A stretch of 64,000 bases of DNA. It comes from an uncultured beta proteobacterium. GTDB lineage: Bacteria > Pseudomonadota > Gammaproteobacteria > Burkholderiales > Burkholderiaceae_B. A program made the translations under genes and the position numbers. The notes under the pieces were generated by a model. It did no database searches. It had not been told where the DNA came from and saw only the letters and a list, made by a program, of their open reading frames with translations. Below are positions 7,606-16,958 of the stretch, piece after piece (the first letter of the stretch is position 1; each line of letters opens with the position of its first letter). The stretch lies in contig CAITPF010000094.1 of NCBI GenBank assembly GCA_903894155.1, positions 1-64,000 of the forward strand, in the 5' to 3' direction.

Positions 7606-10600
7606 TCAAGTACGCCTCAGGTCGAGTGTAAAGGGAAATTCCGGGCTAGGGGGCTGGGGCTGCAGCTGCATCACGCCGGGCGTATGCTCCAGCCGGAAGA
7701 ACCGCGCCAGGCGCCGGCTCTCCGCCTCGAACGCGTTGACGGGAAGCGTGTCATAGCTGCGTCCGCCCGGGTGCACTACGTGGTAGCGGCACCCACCGAG
7801 TGAGCGCGAGAGCCAGTTATCCACGATATCGAACGAGAGCGGGGCGTGTGCGTCGATCGAAGGGTGCAAAGCCGAGGGCGGTGACCAGGCCTTGTAGCGC
7901 ACGCCCATCACAAACTCGCCTTCCACGCCGGTCGGTTGCATCGTCGGCGCAACGCCGTTGATCGCGATGGCGTAACGGTTATCGGTGTAGCCCGAGACCT
8001 TCAGCTCGATGCGCTCGACCGACGAGTCGACATAGCGCACGGTGCCGCCCGCGCCACCTTCCTCGCCCATGACATGCCAGGGTTCGAGTGCGCTGCGCAA
8101 GGTCATGCGCATGCCGCGCACATCCGTCTCGCCGATCATCGGGAAGCGGAACTCGGCGTGCGGCGCGAACCATGCGGCATCGAACGGATAGCCGGCATGG
8201 TTGAGCTCGGCAATGACATCCTCGAAGTCCATCAGCACGAACGTCGGCAACATGAAGCGATCATGCAGCTGCGTGCCCCAGCGCGTCAGGCGGGTTTTCG
8301 AGGCGGGCTGGTACGGCGTTTTCCAGAACCACGCCACGAGCGCGCGAATCAGCAGCTGCTGCACCAGGCTCATGTGCGGGTGCGGCGGCATCTCGAACCC
8401 CCGCAGCTCCAGCAGGCCCAGACGCCCGGTCGGCCCGTCGGGTGAGTAGAGCTTGTCAATGCTGAATTCGGCGCGATGCGTGTTGCCGGTCACGTCGATC
8501 AGGATGTTGCGCAGCGCGCGGTCGACCATCCAGGGCGGGCATCCGCCGGGCTCGCTCATCTGGCGCTCGATCTCGCGCAGCGCGATCTCAAGCTCGTAGG
8601 TCTGGTCGTTGCGGGCCTCGTCCACACGCGGCGACTGGCTGGTCGGTCCGATGAATAACCCGGAGAACAGATACGACATCGACGGGTGGTTGTGCCAGAA
8701 CGTCAGCAGGCTCGCCAGCACGTCCGGCCGGCGCAGGAACGGGCTGTCCGCCGGCGTGGCCGCACCCATGACGAAGTGATTGCCCCCACCCGTCCCGGTG
8801 TGGCGCCCGTCGATCATGAACTTTTCCGTGCTCAGGCGCGTCTGGTGCGCGGCCTCGTACAGGAACTCGGTGTGGTCGACAAGCTCGCTCCAGTCGGACG
8901 AGGGATGAATATTGACCTCGATGACGCCCGGGTCCGGGGTGACCTGCAGGACCTGCAGTCGCGGATCCCTTGGCGGCGGGTAGCCTTCGATGACGATGCT
9001 GTAATCGAGCGCCTGGGCGGTTTCCTCCACGGCGCTCAACAGAGCAAGGTAATCCTCGAGCGCCGCGACCGGCGGCATGAAGACATACAGCACCGAGCTC
9101 GGCGTACCCTTGAATTCCTCTTGCGGGCCGTTGGCCCGATGCGGATTGCGCGTTTCCACGCACAGGGCCGTGCGCACGGTCGTGCGCGCCGATTCGAACT
9201 TCTCCGGTGGTGTCTTCTGCGGCAGGCTGTCCTTGTCGGACGCGGCCACAGCCTCCTCACCGGTGCCGCGGACCTGCTGTCGCAATGCCGCGGGGCCAGG
9301 CAAGGCGTCGCGCGGCGCGAACGGATCCGCGTCGATGTTGAAGGGGTAATCGGTAGGCGCCACCCATGGCAGGGAATCCAGCGGCAACCGGTATCCCATG
9401 GCGGAGTCGCCCGGGGTCAGGGCCATGCGCCCGTCACGCAGATACCACGGGCCAGACTCCCAGCGGGTGCCGGCACGCGTGGGCTTGTCCGAACGCCGGA
9501 TTGGCAGTGCGTAACCGACCGGCTCAGAGAGGTGGTGCTCAAAGACCCGGCGCAGCCGCGCGCGCTCCATTTCGTCATCCAGGCGCGCGTCATACGGATC
9601 AACGTTGACGGGCAGTCGCCCCTCGCGCCACAGGAAGTACCAGGCGTCCTCAAAGCCAGGCTCGATATAGTCGCGCGAAAGCCCAAGCCGGTCGACCAGC
9701 GCATGCATGAAAATGTGCGCATCGTCGACGCCGTAGTGATGCGTATCGCGCTCGTCGGCAAGCAGCGCCGGGTTGCTCCAGCACGACAAACCGTCCTTGC
9801 GCCAGTAAGCGGAAAGCGACCAGCGTGGCAGTTGCTCGCCGGGATACCACTTACCCTGCCCGAAGTGCAGGAATCCTCCCGGCGCGTAGCGCGACGACAG
9901 CTTGTGCATCAGCTCCGCGGCAAGCCCTCGTTTGGTCGGGCCAAGCGCCGCTGTATTCCACTCTTCGCCGTCGCGGTCCAGCGCCGAGACGAACGTCGGC
10001 TCCCCGCCCATCGTCAGCCGCACGTCGCGCGCGGACAGATCGGCATCCACCGCGTGACCAAGCGCTTCGATATCCCGCCATTGCTCCTGCGCGTAGGGTT
10101 TGGTCACGCGCGGGGATTCCTGCACCCGGAACACCTCCATTTGGTGCATGAATTCGACTTCGCAGGGGTCGTGTGCACCAGAAATGGGCGCGGCCGACGA
10201 GGGTTCGGGCGTGCACGCCACCGGAATGTGCCCTTCGCCGGCCAGCAGGCCCGATGTCGGATCCAGGCCGACCCAGCCGGCGCCGGGCAGGTAAACCTCG
10301 CACCAGGCGTGCAGGTCGGTGAAGTCCTTTTCCGCGCCGGTCGGGCCGTCTACCGCCAGGACGTCGGGCTTGAGCTGGATCAGATACCCCGAAACAAACC
10401 GCGCCGCCAGACCACGCTGGCGCAGGACCTGTACCAATAGCCAGGCAGAATCGCGGCACGAACCTGAGCCGAGCTCGAGCGTATGTTCAGGCGTCTGCAC
10501 GCCCGGCTCCATGCGAATCGTGTAATCCACCCGCCGGTGCAGCATGCTGTTGACTTCGACGAGGTAGTCAATCGTACGCATCGCTTCGGTTGGCAATTTG

Positions 10601-10995
10601 GCCAGCAACGACGCCAGGAGCGGCCCGGGCGCTTGCTTGCGCAAATACGGCGTAAGATCGGCCGTGAGCTCCGGTTCGTAGGAGAACGGGAATTTTTCCG
10701 CCTCTGGCGTCAGGAAGAAATCGAACGGGTTGTAGACCGACATCTCGGCGACAAGATCGACCGTGATCTCGAGTTTGCGCGTGGGCGTCGGGAACACCAG
10801 CCGCGCCTCGTAGTTCGAAAACGGATCCTGCTGCCAATTGAGGAAATGCTCCTCGGGCGTGACCCTCAGCGAATAGGAAAGGATTCGCGTGCGGCAGTGC
10901 GGGGCCGGGCGCAGCCTGACGACTTGCGGCCCGAGACCGATTCGTTTGTCGTAACTGTAGGAGGTTACGTGATGGAGTGCGACATGGATGCTCAT
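7606..10995 (-). CDS. Transglutaminase/DUF2126 putative amidoligase, giant protein
   Basis: This 1129-aa protein starts with Bact_transglu_N plus a transglutaminase core (Cys180 in GSGSCRDSAW, His229 in LHAWCEVY, Asp245 in VGLDPTSG) and continues into a long DUF2126 region. That region opens near residue 330 with LTMGGEPTFVSALDRDG and includes GKWYPGEQLPRWSL. DUF2126 is classed as a putative amidoligase, so one chain may both form and break amide bonds. Length fits the full-length family. The ATG at 10995 has AGGTGA upstream. It is the first gene of the leftward arm and diverges from the second ATP-grasp gene across about 105 bp that must hold both promoters; I could not define them. Substrate unknown. 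Confidence 0.92.
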   Translation of the reverse strand: MSIHVALHHVTSYSYDKRIGLGPQVVRLRPAPHCRTRILSYSLRVTPEEHFLNWQQDPFSNYEARLVFPTPTRKLEITVDLVAEMSVYNPFDFFLTPEAEKFPFSYEPELTADLTPYLRKQAPGPLLASLLAKLPTEAMRTIDYLVEVNSMLHRRVDYTIRMEPGVQTPEHTLELGSGSCRDSAWLLVQVLRQRGLAARFVSGYLIQLKPDVLAVDGPTGAEKDFTDLHAWCEVYLPGAGWVGLDPTSGLLAGEGHIPVACTPEPSSAAPISGAHDPCEVEFMHQMEVFRVQESPRVTKPYAQEQWRDIEALGHAVDADLSARDVRLTMGGEPTFVSALDRDGEEWNTAALGPTKRGLAAELMHKLSSRYAPGGFLHFGQGKWYPGEQLPRWSLSAYWRKDGLSCWSNPALLADERDTHHYGVDDAHIFMHALVDRLGLSRDYIEPGFEDAWYFLWREGRLPVNVDPYDARLDDEMERARLRRVFEHHLSEPVGYALPIRRSDKPTRAGTRWESGPWYLRDGRMALTPGDSAMGYRLPLDSLPWVAPTDYPFNIDADPFAPRDALPGPAALRQQVRGTGEEAVAASDKDSLPQKTPPEKFESARTTVRTALCVETRNPHRANGPQEEFKGTPSSVLYVFMPPVAALEDYLALLSAVEETAQALDYSIVIEGYPPPRDPRLQVLQVTPDPGVIEVNIHPSSDWSELVDHTEFLYEAAHQTRLSTEKFMIDGRHTGTGGGNHFVMGAATPADSPFLRRPDVLASLLTFWHNHPSMSYLFSGLFIGPTSQSPRVDEARNDQTYELEIALREIERQMSEPGGCPPWMVDRALRNILIDVTGNTHRAEFSIDKLYSPDGPTGRLGLLELRGFEMPPHPHMSLVQQLLIRALVAWFWKTPYQPASKTRLTRWGTQLHDRFMLPTFVLMDFEDVIAELNHAGYPFDAAWFAPHAEFRFPMIGETDVRGMRMTLRSALEPWHVMGEEGGAGGTVRYVDSSVERIELKVSGYTDNRYAIAINGVAPTMQPTGVEGEFVMGVRYKAWSPPSALHPSIDAHAPLSFDIVDNWLSRSLGGCRYHVVHPGGRSYDTLPVNAFEAESRRLARFFRLEHTPGVMQLQPQPPSPEFPFTLDLRRT

Positions 10996-11100
10996 AGCCT
11001 TTCACCTAGCAATAAGCATGCCAATTTGCCCGCTTTGTAACGCCTTTGGCATGGATGTTGCTTATCCTGTGATGAAACTAGGGTCATAGAAGGTGTCCAG

Positions 11101-12573
11101 ATGGTCAAAGCGGTCCCCATGAAGGCATTCGACGAAATGGTCGAAGGCGGCTTGTATCGCGGCGCCCAGGAACTCGGTGACCCCGAACGCCTGCGAACAC
11201 ACTACGGAAAATTCGCCGCCTGGCTGGGCCGGCAGCCTGAACAAACCATCGCGGCACGACGCGAGGAGGCGGAATTACTGTTTCGCCGCGTCGGGATCAC
11301 GTTCGCGGTCTATGGCGACAGCGACGGAACCGAACGCACGATTCCGTTCGATCTTATACCCAGAATCTTTCCGGCAAATGAATGGACGCGGCTCGAGCGG
11401 GGGCTGCGCCAGCGCGTGCAGGCGCTCAACATGTTCCTGCACGATGTCTACCATGAGCAGCATATCCTGAAGGAAGGGATCGTGCCGGCCGAGCAAGTGC
11501 TCAACAACTCGCAGTATCGCCCCGAGATGAAGGGCATTGCCGTCCCGCTCGGTATCTATGCGCACATCGCCGGCATCGACATCGTGCGCGCCACGCACGG
11601 CCCGGACGTCGGCAAGTTCTTCGTGCTCGAGGATAATCTGCGCGTGCCGTCGGGCGTGTCCTACATGCTGGAAAACCGCAAGATGATGATGCGGCTGTTC
11701 CCGGAACTGTTCGCCAGCCATCGCGTGGCCCCGGTCGCCCACTACCCCGATCTGCTGCTCGACACGCTGCGCCAGTCCGCGCCGCACACCGAGCGCCCGA
11801 ATGTCGTCGTGCTCACGCCAGGCATGTATAACTCCGCGTATTTCGAACATGCGTTCCTCGCCCAGCAAATGGGCGTGGAGCTCGTCGAGGGCCAGGACCT
11901 CTTCGTGAAGGACGACGTGCTCTACATGCGCACGACGCAGGGGCCGCGCCGCATCGACGTCATCTATCGGCGCGTCGACGATGATTTCCTGGATCCTGAG
12001 GTCTTTCGCGAAGATTCGACGCTCGGCGCCAAGGGGCTCATGCGCGCGCTGCGCGCGGGCAACGTGTCGATCTGCAATACCATCGGCACGGGCGTGGCAG
12101 ATGACAAGTCGATCTATCCCTACGTGCCGGAGATGATTCGTTTCTACCTTGATGAAGAGCCGGAGCTCGCCAACGTGCCGACCTTCATGTGCCGCAAGCC
12201 CGACGAACTCGACTATGTCATCAGCAACATGGCGGAGCTGGTGGTCAAGGAAGTCCACGGTGCGGGCGGCTACGGCATGCTGGTCGGCCCTGCGTCGACG
12301 CGTGCCGAGATCGACGATTTCCGCACGCGCGTGCTGGCCAACCCGACCAATTACATCGCGCAACCGACGCTCTCGCTCTCGACCTGCCCCACGTACGTCG
12401 AATCCGGCGTCGCCCCGCGGCATATTGACCTGCGCCCGTTCGTACTGTCGGGCCGGCAGGTGCGGCTCGCGCCAGGGGGGCTGACGCGCGTGGCGCTCAA
12501 GGAAGGGTCGCTGGTGGTGAATTCCTCTCAGGGCGGAGGCACCAAGGACACCTGGGTGCTCGAAGAAAACTGA
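11101..12573 (+). CDS. Circularly permuted ATP-grasp protein
   Basis: This is a stand-alone circularly permuted ATP-grasp type 2 protein of 490 aa. It has the family segments GITFAVYGDSDGTERTIPFD, PLGIYAHIAGIDIVRATHG, VVVLTPGMYNSAYFEHAFLA and RRVDDDFLDPEVF. It is predicted to be a peptide or amide ligase in the cytoplasm. The ATG at 11101 has AGAAGGTG upstream; ATG 11119 is an in-frame alternative. It is related to the N-terminal half of the 856-aa fusion protein on the other arm, which makes the locus look like an old duplication with one copy fused. The alpha-E partner follows 24 bp downstream. Confidence 0.92.
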   Translation: MVKAVPMKAFDEMVEGGLYRGAQELGDPERLRTHYGKFAAWLGRQPEQTIAARREEAELLFRRVGITFAVYGDSDGTERTIPFDLIPRIFPANEWTRLERGLRQRVQALNMFLHDVYHEQHILKEGIVPAEQVLNNSQYRPEMKGIAVPLGIYAHIAGIDIVRATHGPDVGKFFVLEDNLRVPSGVSYMLENRKMMMRLFPELFASHRVAPVAHYPDLLLDTLRQSAPHTERPNVVVLTPGMYNSAYFEHAFLAQQMGVELVEGQDLFVKDDVLYMRTTQGPRRIDVIYRRVDDDFLDPEVFREDSTLGAKGLMRALRAGNVSICNTIGTGVADDKSIYPYVPEMIRFYLDEEPELANVPTFMCRKPDELDYVISNMAELVVKEVHGAGGYGMLVGPASTRAEIDDFRTRVLANPTNYIAQPTLSLSTCPTYVESGVAPRHIDLRPFVLSGRQVRLAPGGLTRVALKEGSLVVNSSQGGGTKDTWVLEEN

Positions 12574-12597
12574 CGCAATCACAAGGCTGAACCCTTC

Positions 12598-13554
12598 ATG
12601 CTCTCAAGAACCGCCGATCATCTGTACTGGATGGCCCGCTATACCGAGCGCGCTGAAAACACCGCGCGTATGCTCGACGTCAACTACCAGATGTCCCTCA
12701 TGCCGCAGTCGGACAAGACGACCGAACGCGCCTGGCGCGCGATGCTGGAAATCTCCGAGCTGACGCAGGCGTACGGGGCGCGTCACACGGGCGTCACCGC
12801 GAGCGAGGTCATCCAGTTCATGGTGAGCGACATGGATAACCTCTCGTCCATCATGCGCTGCCTGCTTGGTGCGCGGGAGAACGCGCGCGCAATCCGCGGA
12901 TCGATCACGACCGAGCTCTGGGAAACGATCAACAGGACCTGGCTCGACGCGCAGCGGATGATGCGCGAGGGCGTGCTGGCGAACGCGCCGGCCGCCTTCT
13001 TCGAATGGGTCAAGTTCCGTTCACACCTGACCCGGGGCGTGCACGAGGGCACCATGATGCGTGGGGACGTCTACGACTTTATCCAGCTCGGCGCCTTTCT
13101 GGAGCGTGCGGACAACACCGCACGGCTACTCGACGTGAAGTTCCTCGCCGCGACTGAATTCCGTGACGGGCAGTCCGATCCCGTGGACGATTTTTATTAC
13201 TGGGCGGCCATCCTGCGCTCGGTCTCCGCGTTCGAGACCTATCGCAAGGTCTACCGCGACGTGATCACGCCGGAGCGGATCGCCGAGCTGCTGATCCTCA
13301 ACCCGAATATGCCGCGATCGCTCGAGGCCTGCCTGCAGGAAGTCGTCGATACGCTCTCGCGCGTGCGCAACCGCGTCTCGGGCGGCACCCAGATGCTGGC
13401 GCTCAACCTGCTGGCCGAGCTGCAGGATCACACGATCGAGGAAATCCTCGAGAAGGGACTGCACGTCTTCCTGACCGAGTTTCTCGCGCGCGTCAATGAT
13501 GTCGGCAGCGGTATCAGCAAGGACTTTCTCGTCCCCCTGGACGAGGCCGCCTAG
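12598..13554 (+). CDS. Alpha-E domain protein (DUF403)
   Basis: This 318-aa protein is wholly made of the alpha-E domain, an all-helical family named for its conserved Glu-Arg pair. Two such pairs are seen: [17 protein letters not shown] near residue 15 and [14 protein letters not shown] near residue 165. No enzymatic activity is known for the family. It is almost always encoded next to a circularly permuted ATP-grasp protein, as here, and probably acts as its partner or substrate carrier. In many genomes this pair is followed by a transglutaminase gene and the proteasome-like peptidase Anbu; here a DEAD-box helicase gene comes next instead, so any such partners must be on the divergent arm or elsewhere. 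Confidence 0.92.
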   Translation: MLSRTADHLYWMARYTERAENTARMLDVNYQMSLMPQSDKTTERAWRAMLEISELTQAYGARHTGVTASEVIQFMVSDMDNLSSIMRCLLGARENARAIRGSITTELWETINRTWLDAQRMMREGVLANAPAAFFEWVKFRSHLTRGVHEGTMMRGDVYDFIQLGAFLERADNTARLLDVKFLAATEFRDGQSDPVDDFYYWAAILRSVSAFETYRKVYRDVITPERIAELLILNPNMPRSLEACLQEVVDTLSRVRNRVSGGTQMLALNLLAELQDHTIEEILEKGLHVFLTEFLARVNDVGSGISKDFLVPLDEAA

Positions 13555-13631
13555 CCGGCCTTCCCGCGCGCGCCAAATGGTCTGCGCGGGTGGCGCCGTC
13601 GTGCGTACAACCTTGTCCGCCCCCGGGTGGC

Positions 13632-13660
13632 TGGTCAATTCGGGCCTCAACGGGTACAAT
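13632..13660 (+). promoter_or_regulatory. Candidate sigma-70 promoter for the rhlE-type gene
   Basis: TGGTCA, a 17-bp spacer and TACAAT form a good sigma-70 promoter. It implies a start site near 13667 and a leader of about 140 bases before the TTG start of the helicase gene. Confidence 0.5.
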
Positions 13661-13700
13661 GCTCCCACGGCACAACGTTCCAGTCCTCGTGTCGCACCCA

Positions 13701-13739
13701 GCCCGGCTTCTTCGGGCGCTCGCCCCAACGGCGTTTTTT
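13701..13739 (+). promoter_or_regulatory. Hairpins plus T6 in the helicase leader
   Basis: The leader holds GCCCG-N7-CGGGC and then CGCC-CCAAC-GGCG followed by TTTTTT. A short stem with a T-run inside a 5' leader could act as an attenuator or a temperature-sensitive element, but the second stem is only 4 bp. Confidence 0.3.
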
Positions 13740-13810
13740 CCTCCCTGTTCGTCTGCCCCGATTGGAGCTCGCGCATATTCGCGGGCCGGCATGACGATGG
13801 AGCATTACTT

Positions 13811-15283
13811 TTGACTACTGCGATTTCATTCGCCGACCTCGGGTTGGCTGATCCCCTTTTGCGTGCGATTGCGGACGCCGGCTACACAACGCCGACGCCC
13901 ATCCAGGCACAGGCCATCCCACACGTGCTGGCAGGCGGCGATCTCCTCGCGGCCGCCCAGACGGGCACCGGCAAGACGGCCGGCTTCGTGCTGCCGATCC
14001 TGAACCGGCTCATGGCCACCCCACTCGCGCAGCGCGCCGCAGGCCGCCCGCGTGTCCTCATCATGACCCCGACGCGCGAACTCACCGCGCAGGTCGAGGA
14101 ATCCGTACAAACGTACGGCCGTCATTCCCGCATTTCATCGATGGTGATGTTCGGCGGCGTCAACATCAATCCGCAAATCAGCGCGCTGCGCCGCCCGCTT
14201 GACATCCTGGTGGCCACGCCTGGCCGCCTGCTCGACCATTGCGGCCAGAAGACGGTCGATCTCTCCGGCGTCGAGATCCTCGTGCTCGACGAGGCCGATC
14301 GCATGCTTGACATGGGCTTCATCCGCGATATCCGCAAGATCATCGCGCTGCTGCCCCGTCAACGCCAGAACCTCCTGTTCTCGGCCACGTTCTCGGACGA
14401 GATCCGCGAGCTCGCCAAAGGCGTGCTGCGCGACGCGATCGAGGTTTCAGTTGCAGCGCGCAACACGACGGCCGAGCGCGTGAACCAGACCGTTCACATG
14501 GTCGACCAGGCCCACAAGCGCGATATCCTGAGCCACATCATCCGCGAAAGCGGGTGGCACCAGGTGCTCGTCTTCACCCGCACCAAGCACGGCGCCAACC
14601 GCCTGGCCGAAAAGCTCGTGAAGGACGGTCTCGCCGCCTCCGCCATTCATGGCAACAAGAGCCAGAACGCCCGCACGCGCGCCCTGGACGACTTCAAGTC
14701 GGGCAAGGTCGCCGTGCTGGTGGCCACCGACATCGCCGCGCGCGGCCTGGATATCGACCAGCTGCCGCAAGTCGTGAACTTCGAGCTTCCCAACGTGCCT
14801 GAAGATTACGTGCACCGCATCGGCCGCACGGGCCGCGCCGGGGCAGCAGGCTCGGCCGTGTCGCTCGTGGATTCGAGCGAGATCAAGTACCTCAAGGCGA
14901 TCGAGCGCGTCATTCGTCGCCAGATTACCCAGGTGCCAGCGCCCACGGGCTGGACAGCCTCGGCAACGCCCGCGGGCGGCCACGATGACGAGCACCGCGA
15001 AGCCCCGAGGCGCGACCACGGACGACGCACGGGCCAGGCGCCCGCACACCGTCAGGGACAAGCAGCCCGGCCAGGCCAGAGATCGTCCGGCCAGCCGGCC
15101 GGCCACGGTGGCGGCCCCGTTTCGCGCCAGGAACCACGCAGCGAGGGACGGCCCGCCGTGCGTCGCGAGGGCTCCGGCAGCTCGGGTCACCCGGGCGCAC
15201 CGCGTCCCGCGAACACCTCGGCCCATCGCCCCGCAGGCAGTCCGGGCGCGCGGCCGCGCACACCCGCGCTCCTCTCGAAGTGA
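13811..15283 (+). CDS. rhlE: DEAD-box ATP-dependent RNA helicase, RhlE-type
   Basis: This is an RhlE-like RNA helicase that unwinds RNA duplexes in ribosome assembly and RNA turnover. Motifs in order are the Q-motif region ([10 protein letters not shown]), [31 protein letters not shown] and [10 protein letters not shown]. The last 115 or so residues are a basic, low-complexity RNA-binding tail rich in Arg, Gly, Pro and His. The track extends back to 13496 and overlaps the alpha-E gene. TTG 13811 is preferred: GGAG lies eight bases upstream, the protein then begins [12 protein letters not shown] as RhlE proteins do, and the length of 490 aa fits. A candidate promoter and leader hairpins lie upstream. 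Confidence 0.9.
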   Translation: MTTAISFADLGLADPLLRAIADAGYTTPTPIQAQAIPHVLAGGDLLAAAQTGTGKTAGFVLPILNRLMATPLAQRAAGRPRVLIMTPTRELTAQVEESVQTYGRHSRISSMVMFGGVNINPQISALRRPLDILVATPGRLLDHCGQKTVDLSGVEILVLDEADRMLDMGFIRDIRKIIALLPRQRQNLLFSATFSDEIRELAKGVLRDAIEVSVAARNTTAERVNQTVHMVDQAHKRDILSHIIRESGWHQVLVFTRTKHGANRLAEKLVKDGLAASAIHGNKSQNARTRALDDFKSGKVAVLVATDIAARGLDIDQLPQVVNFELPNVPEDYVHRIGRTGRAGAAGSAVSLVDSSEIKYLKAIERVIRRQITQVPAPTGWTASATPAGGHDDEHREAPRRDHGRRTGQAPAHRQGQAARPGQRSSGQPAGHGGGPVSRQEPRSEGRPAVRREGSGSSGHPGAPRPANTSAHRPAGSPGARPRTPALLSK

Positions 15284-15324
15284 TCCTGAACAAGCTGCCA
15301 ACCCACGACTGACTGATCCGCACC

Positions 15325-16935
15325 ATGAGTATCCCTGCCGAAGTCGCGCGCAGACGCACGTTCGCCATCATTTCGCACCCCGATGCGGGCAAGACGACTC
15401 TGACCGAAAAGCTCCTGCTGTTCGCAGGCGCCATCCAGATCGCCGGTAGCGTCAAGGCGCGCAAGGCCTCGCGGCATGCGTCGTCTGACTGGATGGAAAT
15501 CGAAAAGCAGCGCGGCATTTCGGTCGCGTCGTCCGTCATGCAGATGGAATACCGCGACTGCGTCATCAATCTGCTGGATACGCCGGGGCACCAGGATTTT
15601 TCGGAAGACACCTACCGCGTGCTGACGGCGGTGGACGCCGCGCTCATGGTGATCGACGCCGCCAACGGCGTCGAGCCCCAGACGATCCGGCTGCTGCAGG
15701 TCTGCCGTGCGCGCAATACGCCCATCATCACCTTCATCAACAAAATGGACCGCGAAGTCCGCGAGCCGCTCGAGCTTCTTTCCGAAATCGAGCAGCACCT
15801 GGGCATGGATGCGGTGCCGTTTTCCTGGCCGGTCGGCATGGGCAAATCCTTTGGCGGCGTTTTCGATATCCGCCGGGACCGCATGCGGCTGTTCCGACCG
15901 GGGCAGGAGCGGCGCGTTGGCGAAGATGACTCCTTCATCGACGGCCTGAACAATCCGGAGATCGCGCATCGCTTTGGCGATACCTACAAGCAGGCAGTCG
16001 GCGAAATCGAGCTCATCCAGGCTGCTGCGCCCGAATACGACCCCGCCGCCTTTCTGGCGGGCAGGCAAACACCGGTTTTCTTTGGCTCTGCCATCAATAA
16101 TTTTGGCGTTCAGGAAGTGCTCGATGCGCTTGTCGACATGGCACCTGCGCCAGGTTCGCGTCAGGCGATCGAGCGCGAAGTCCACCCCGAAGAACCCAAG
16201 TTCACCGGAGTCGTCTTCAAGGTACAGGCCAACATGGACCCTGCCCATCGGGACCGCGTCGCGTTTGTGCGCGTGAGCTCAGGCCAGTTCGAGCGCGGCA
16301 TGCGCCTGAAGGTGAGCCGCAACGGCAAGGAAATCCGCCCGAACAACGTCGTTTCGTTCCTTTCACAGCGGCGCGAACTCGTGGACGTTGCCTATGCGGG
16401 CGATGTCATCGGCATTCCCAACCACGGGATCCTGCACCTTGGCGACGTACTGACCGAAGGCGAAGCGCTGCACTTCACGGGTTTACCGTTTTTCGCACCA
16501 GAGCTGTTCCAGGCCGTCGAGGTCAAGGATCCCCTCAGGACGAAGCAACTGCGCACCGGGCTGACCCAGCTTGGTGAAGAAGGGGCCATCCAGGTGTTCC
16601 GCCCGCTCGTGGCCGGAGGCTCGCTGCTGCTCGGGGCGATTGGCCAATTGCAGTTCGAAGTGGTGGCCCACCGGCTCCACGCCGAGTATGGCGCGCAGGC
16701 ACGGATGATGCCCTCGCGCTACAGCATGGCCCGCTGGATCACCGCCGAGGACCCAAAGGAGCTGCGCAAGTTCATTGATGCCAACGTAGCCCATATCGCC
16801 TATGATGTCGTCGAAGCGCCGGCGTTCCTGGTGACGTCATCGGCTCAGCTTCGCGTCGCTGAAGAGCGCTACCCGGCCATCCGTTTTCACGCTATGCGGG
16901 AACACGGTGGTCAGGTGTTCGCCTCCAAGGCCTAA
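15325..16935 (+). CDS. prfC: Peptide chain release factor 3
   Basis: RF3 is the translational GTPase that removes RF1/RF2 from the ribosome after termination. The protein is 536 aa, the normal length. The G1 loop is seen in SHPDAGKTTLTEK near residue 16, the G3 element in LLDTPGHQDFSEDTYR near 83-98, and G4 in FINKMDRE near 140. Domain II and the C-terminal domain follow with no breaks. It starts 41 bp after the helicase gene on the same strand and may share its transcript. The next gene, a secreted small protein, starts 23 bp after the stop. Confidence 0.97.
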   Translation: MSIPAEVARRRTFAIISHPDAGKTTLTEKLLLFAGAIQIAGSVKARKASRHASSDWMEIEKQRGISVASSVMQMEYRDCVINLLDTPGHQDFSEDTYRVLTAVDAALMVIDAANGVEPQTIRLLQVCRARNTPIITFINKMDREVREPLELLSEIEQHLGMDAVPFSWPVGMGKSFGGVFDIRRDRMRLFRPGQERRVGEDDSFIDGLNNPEIAHRFGDTYKQAVGEIELIQAAAPEYDPAAFLAGRQTPVFFGSAINNFGVQEVLDALVDMAPAPGSRQAIEREVHPEEPKFTGVVFKVQANMDPAHRDRVAFVRVSSGQFERGMRLKVSRNGKEIRPNNVVSFLSQRRELVDVAYAGDVIGIPNHGILHLGDVLTEGEALHFTGLPFFAPELFQAVEVKDPLRTKQLRTGLTQLGEEGAIQVFRPLVAGGSLLLGAIGQLQFEVVAHRLHAEYGAQARMMPSRYSMARWITAEDPKELRKFIDANVAHIAYDVVEAPAFLVTSSAQLRVAEERYPAIRFHAMREHGGQVFASKA

Positions 16936-16958
16936 CCCAACTCCATCGCTGATCGCCC

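Noticed and set aside
8686-10440. 584-aa plus-strand ORF
   Set aside because: It is the antisense shadow of the 1129-aa DUF2126 gene, with Arg/Gln/His-rich composition and no domain signature.
10996-11100. Divergent promoters between the two amidoligase arms
   Set aside because: TTGGCA and TATCCT occur here but at wrong spacing (11 bp), so no promoter is called although one must exist.
13496-13810. N-terminal extension of the helicase ORF
   Set aside because: It overlaps the alpha-E gene, contains a promoter-like sequence, and a TTG start with a good ribosome-binding site lies at 13811.
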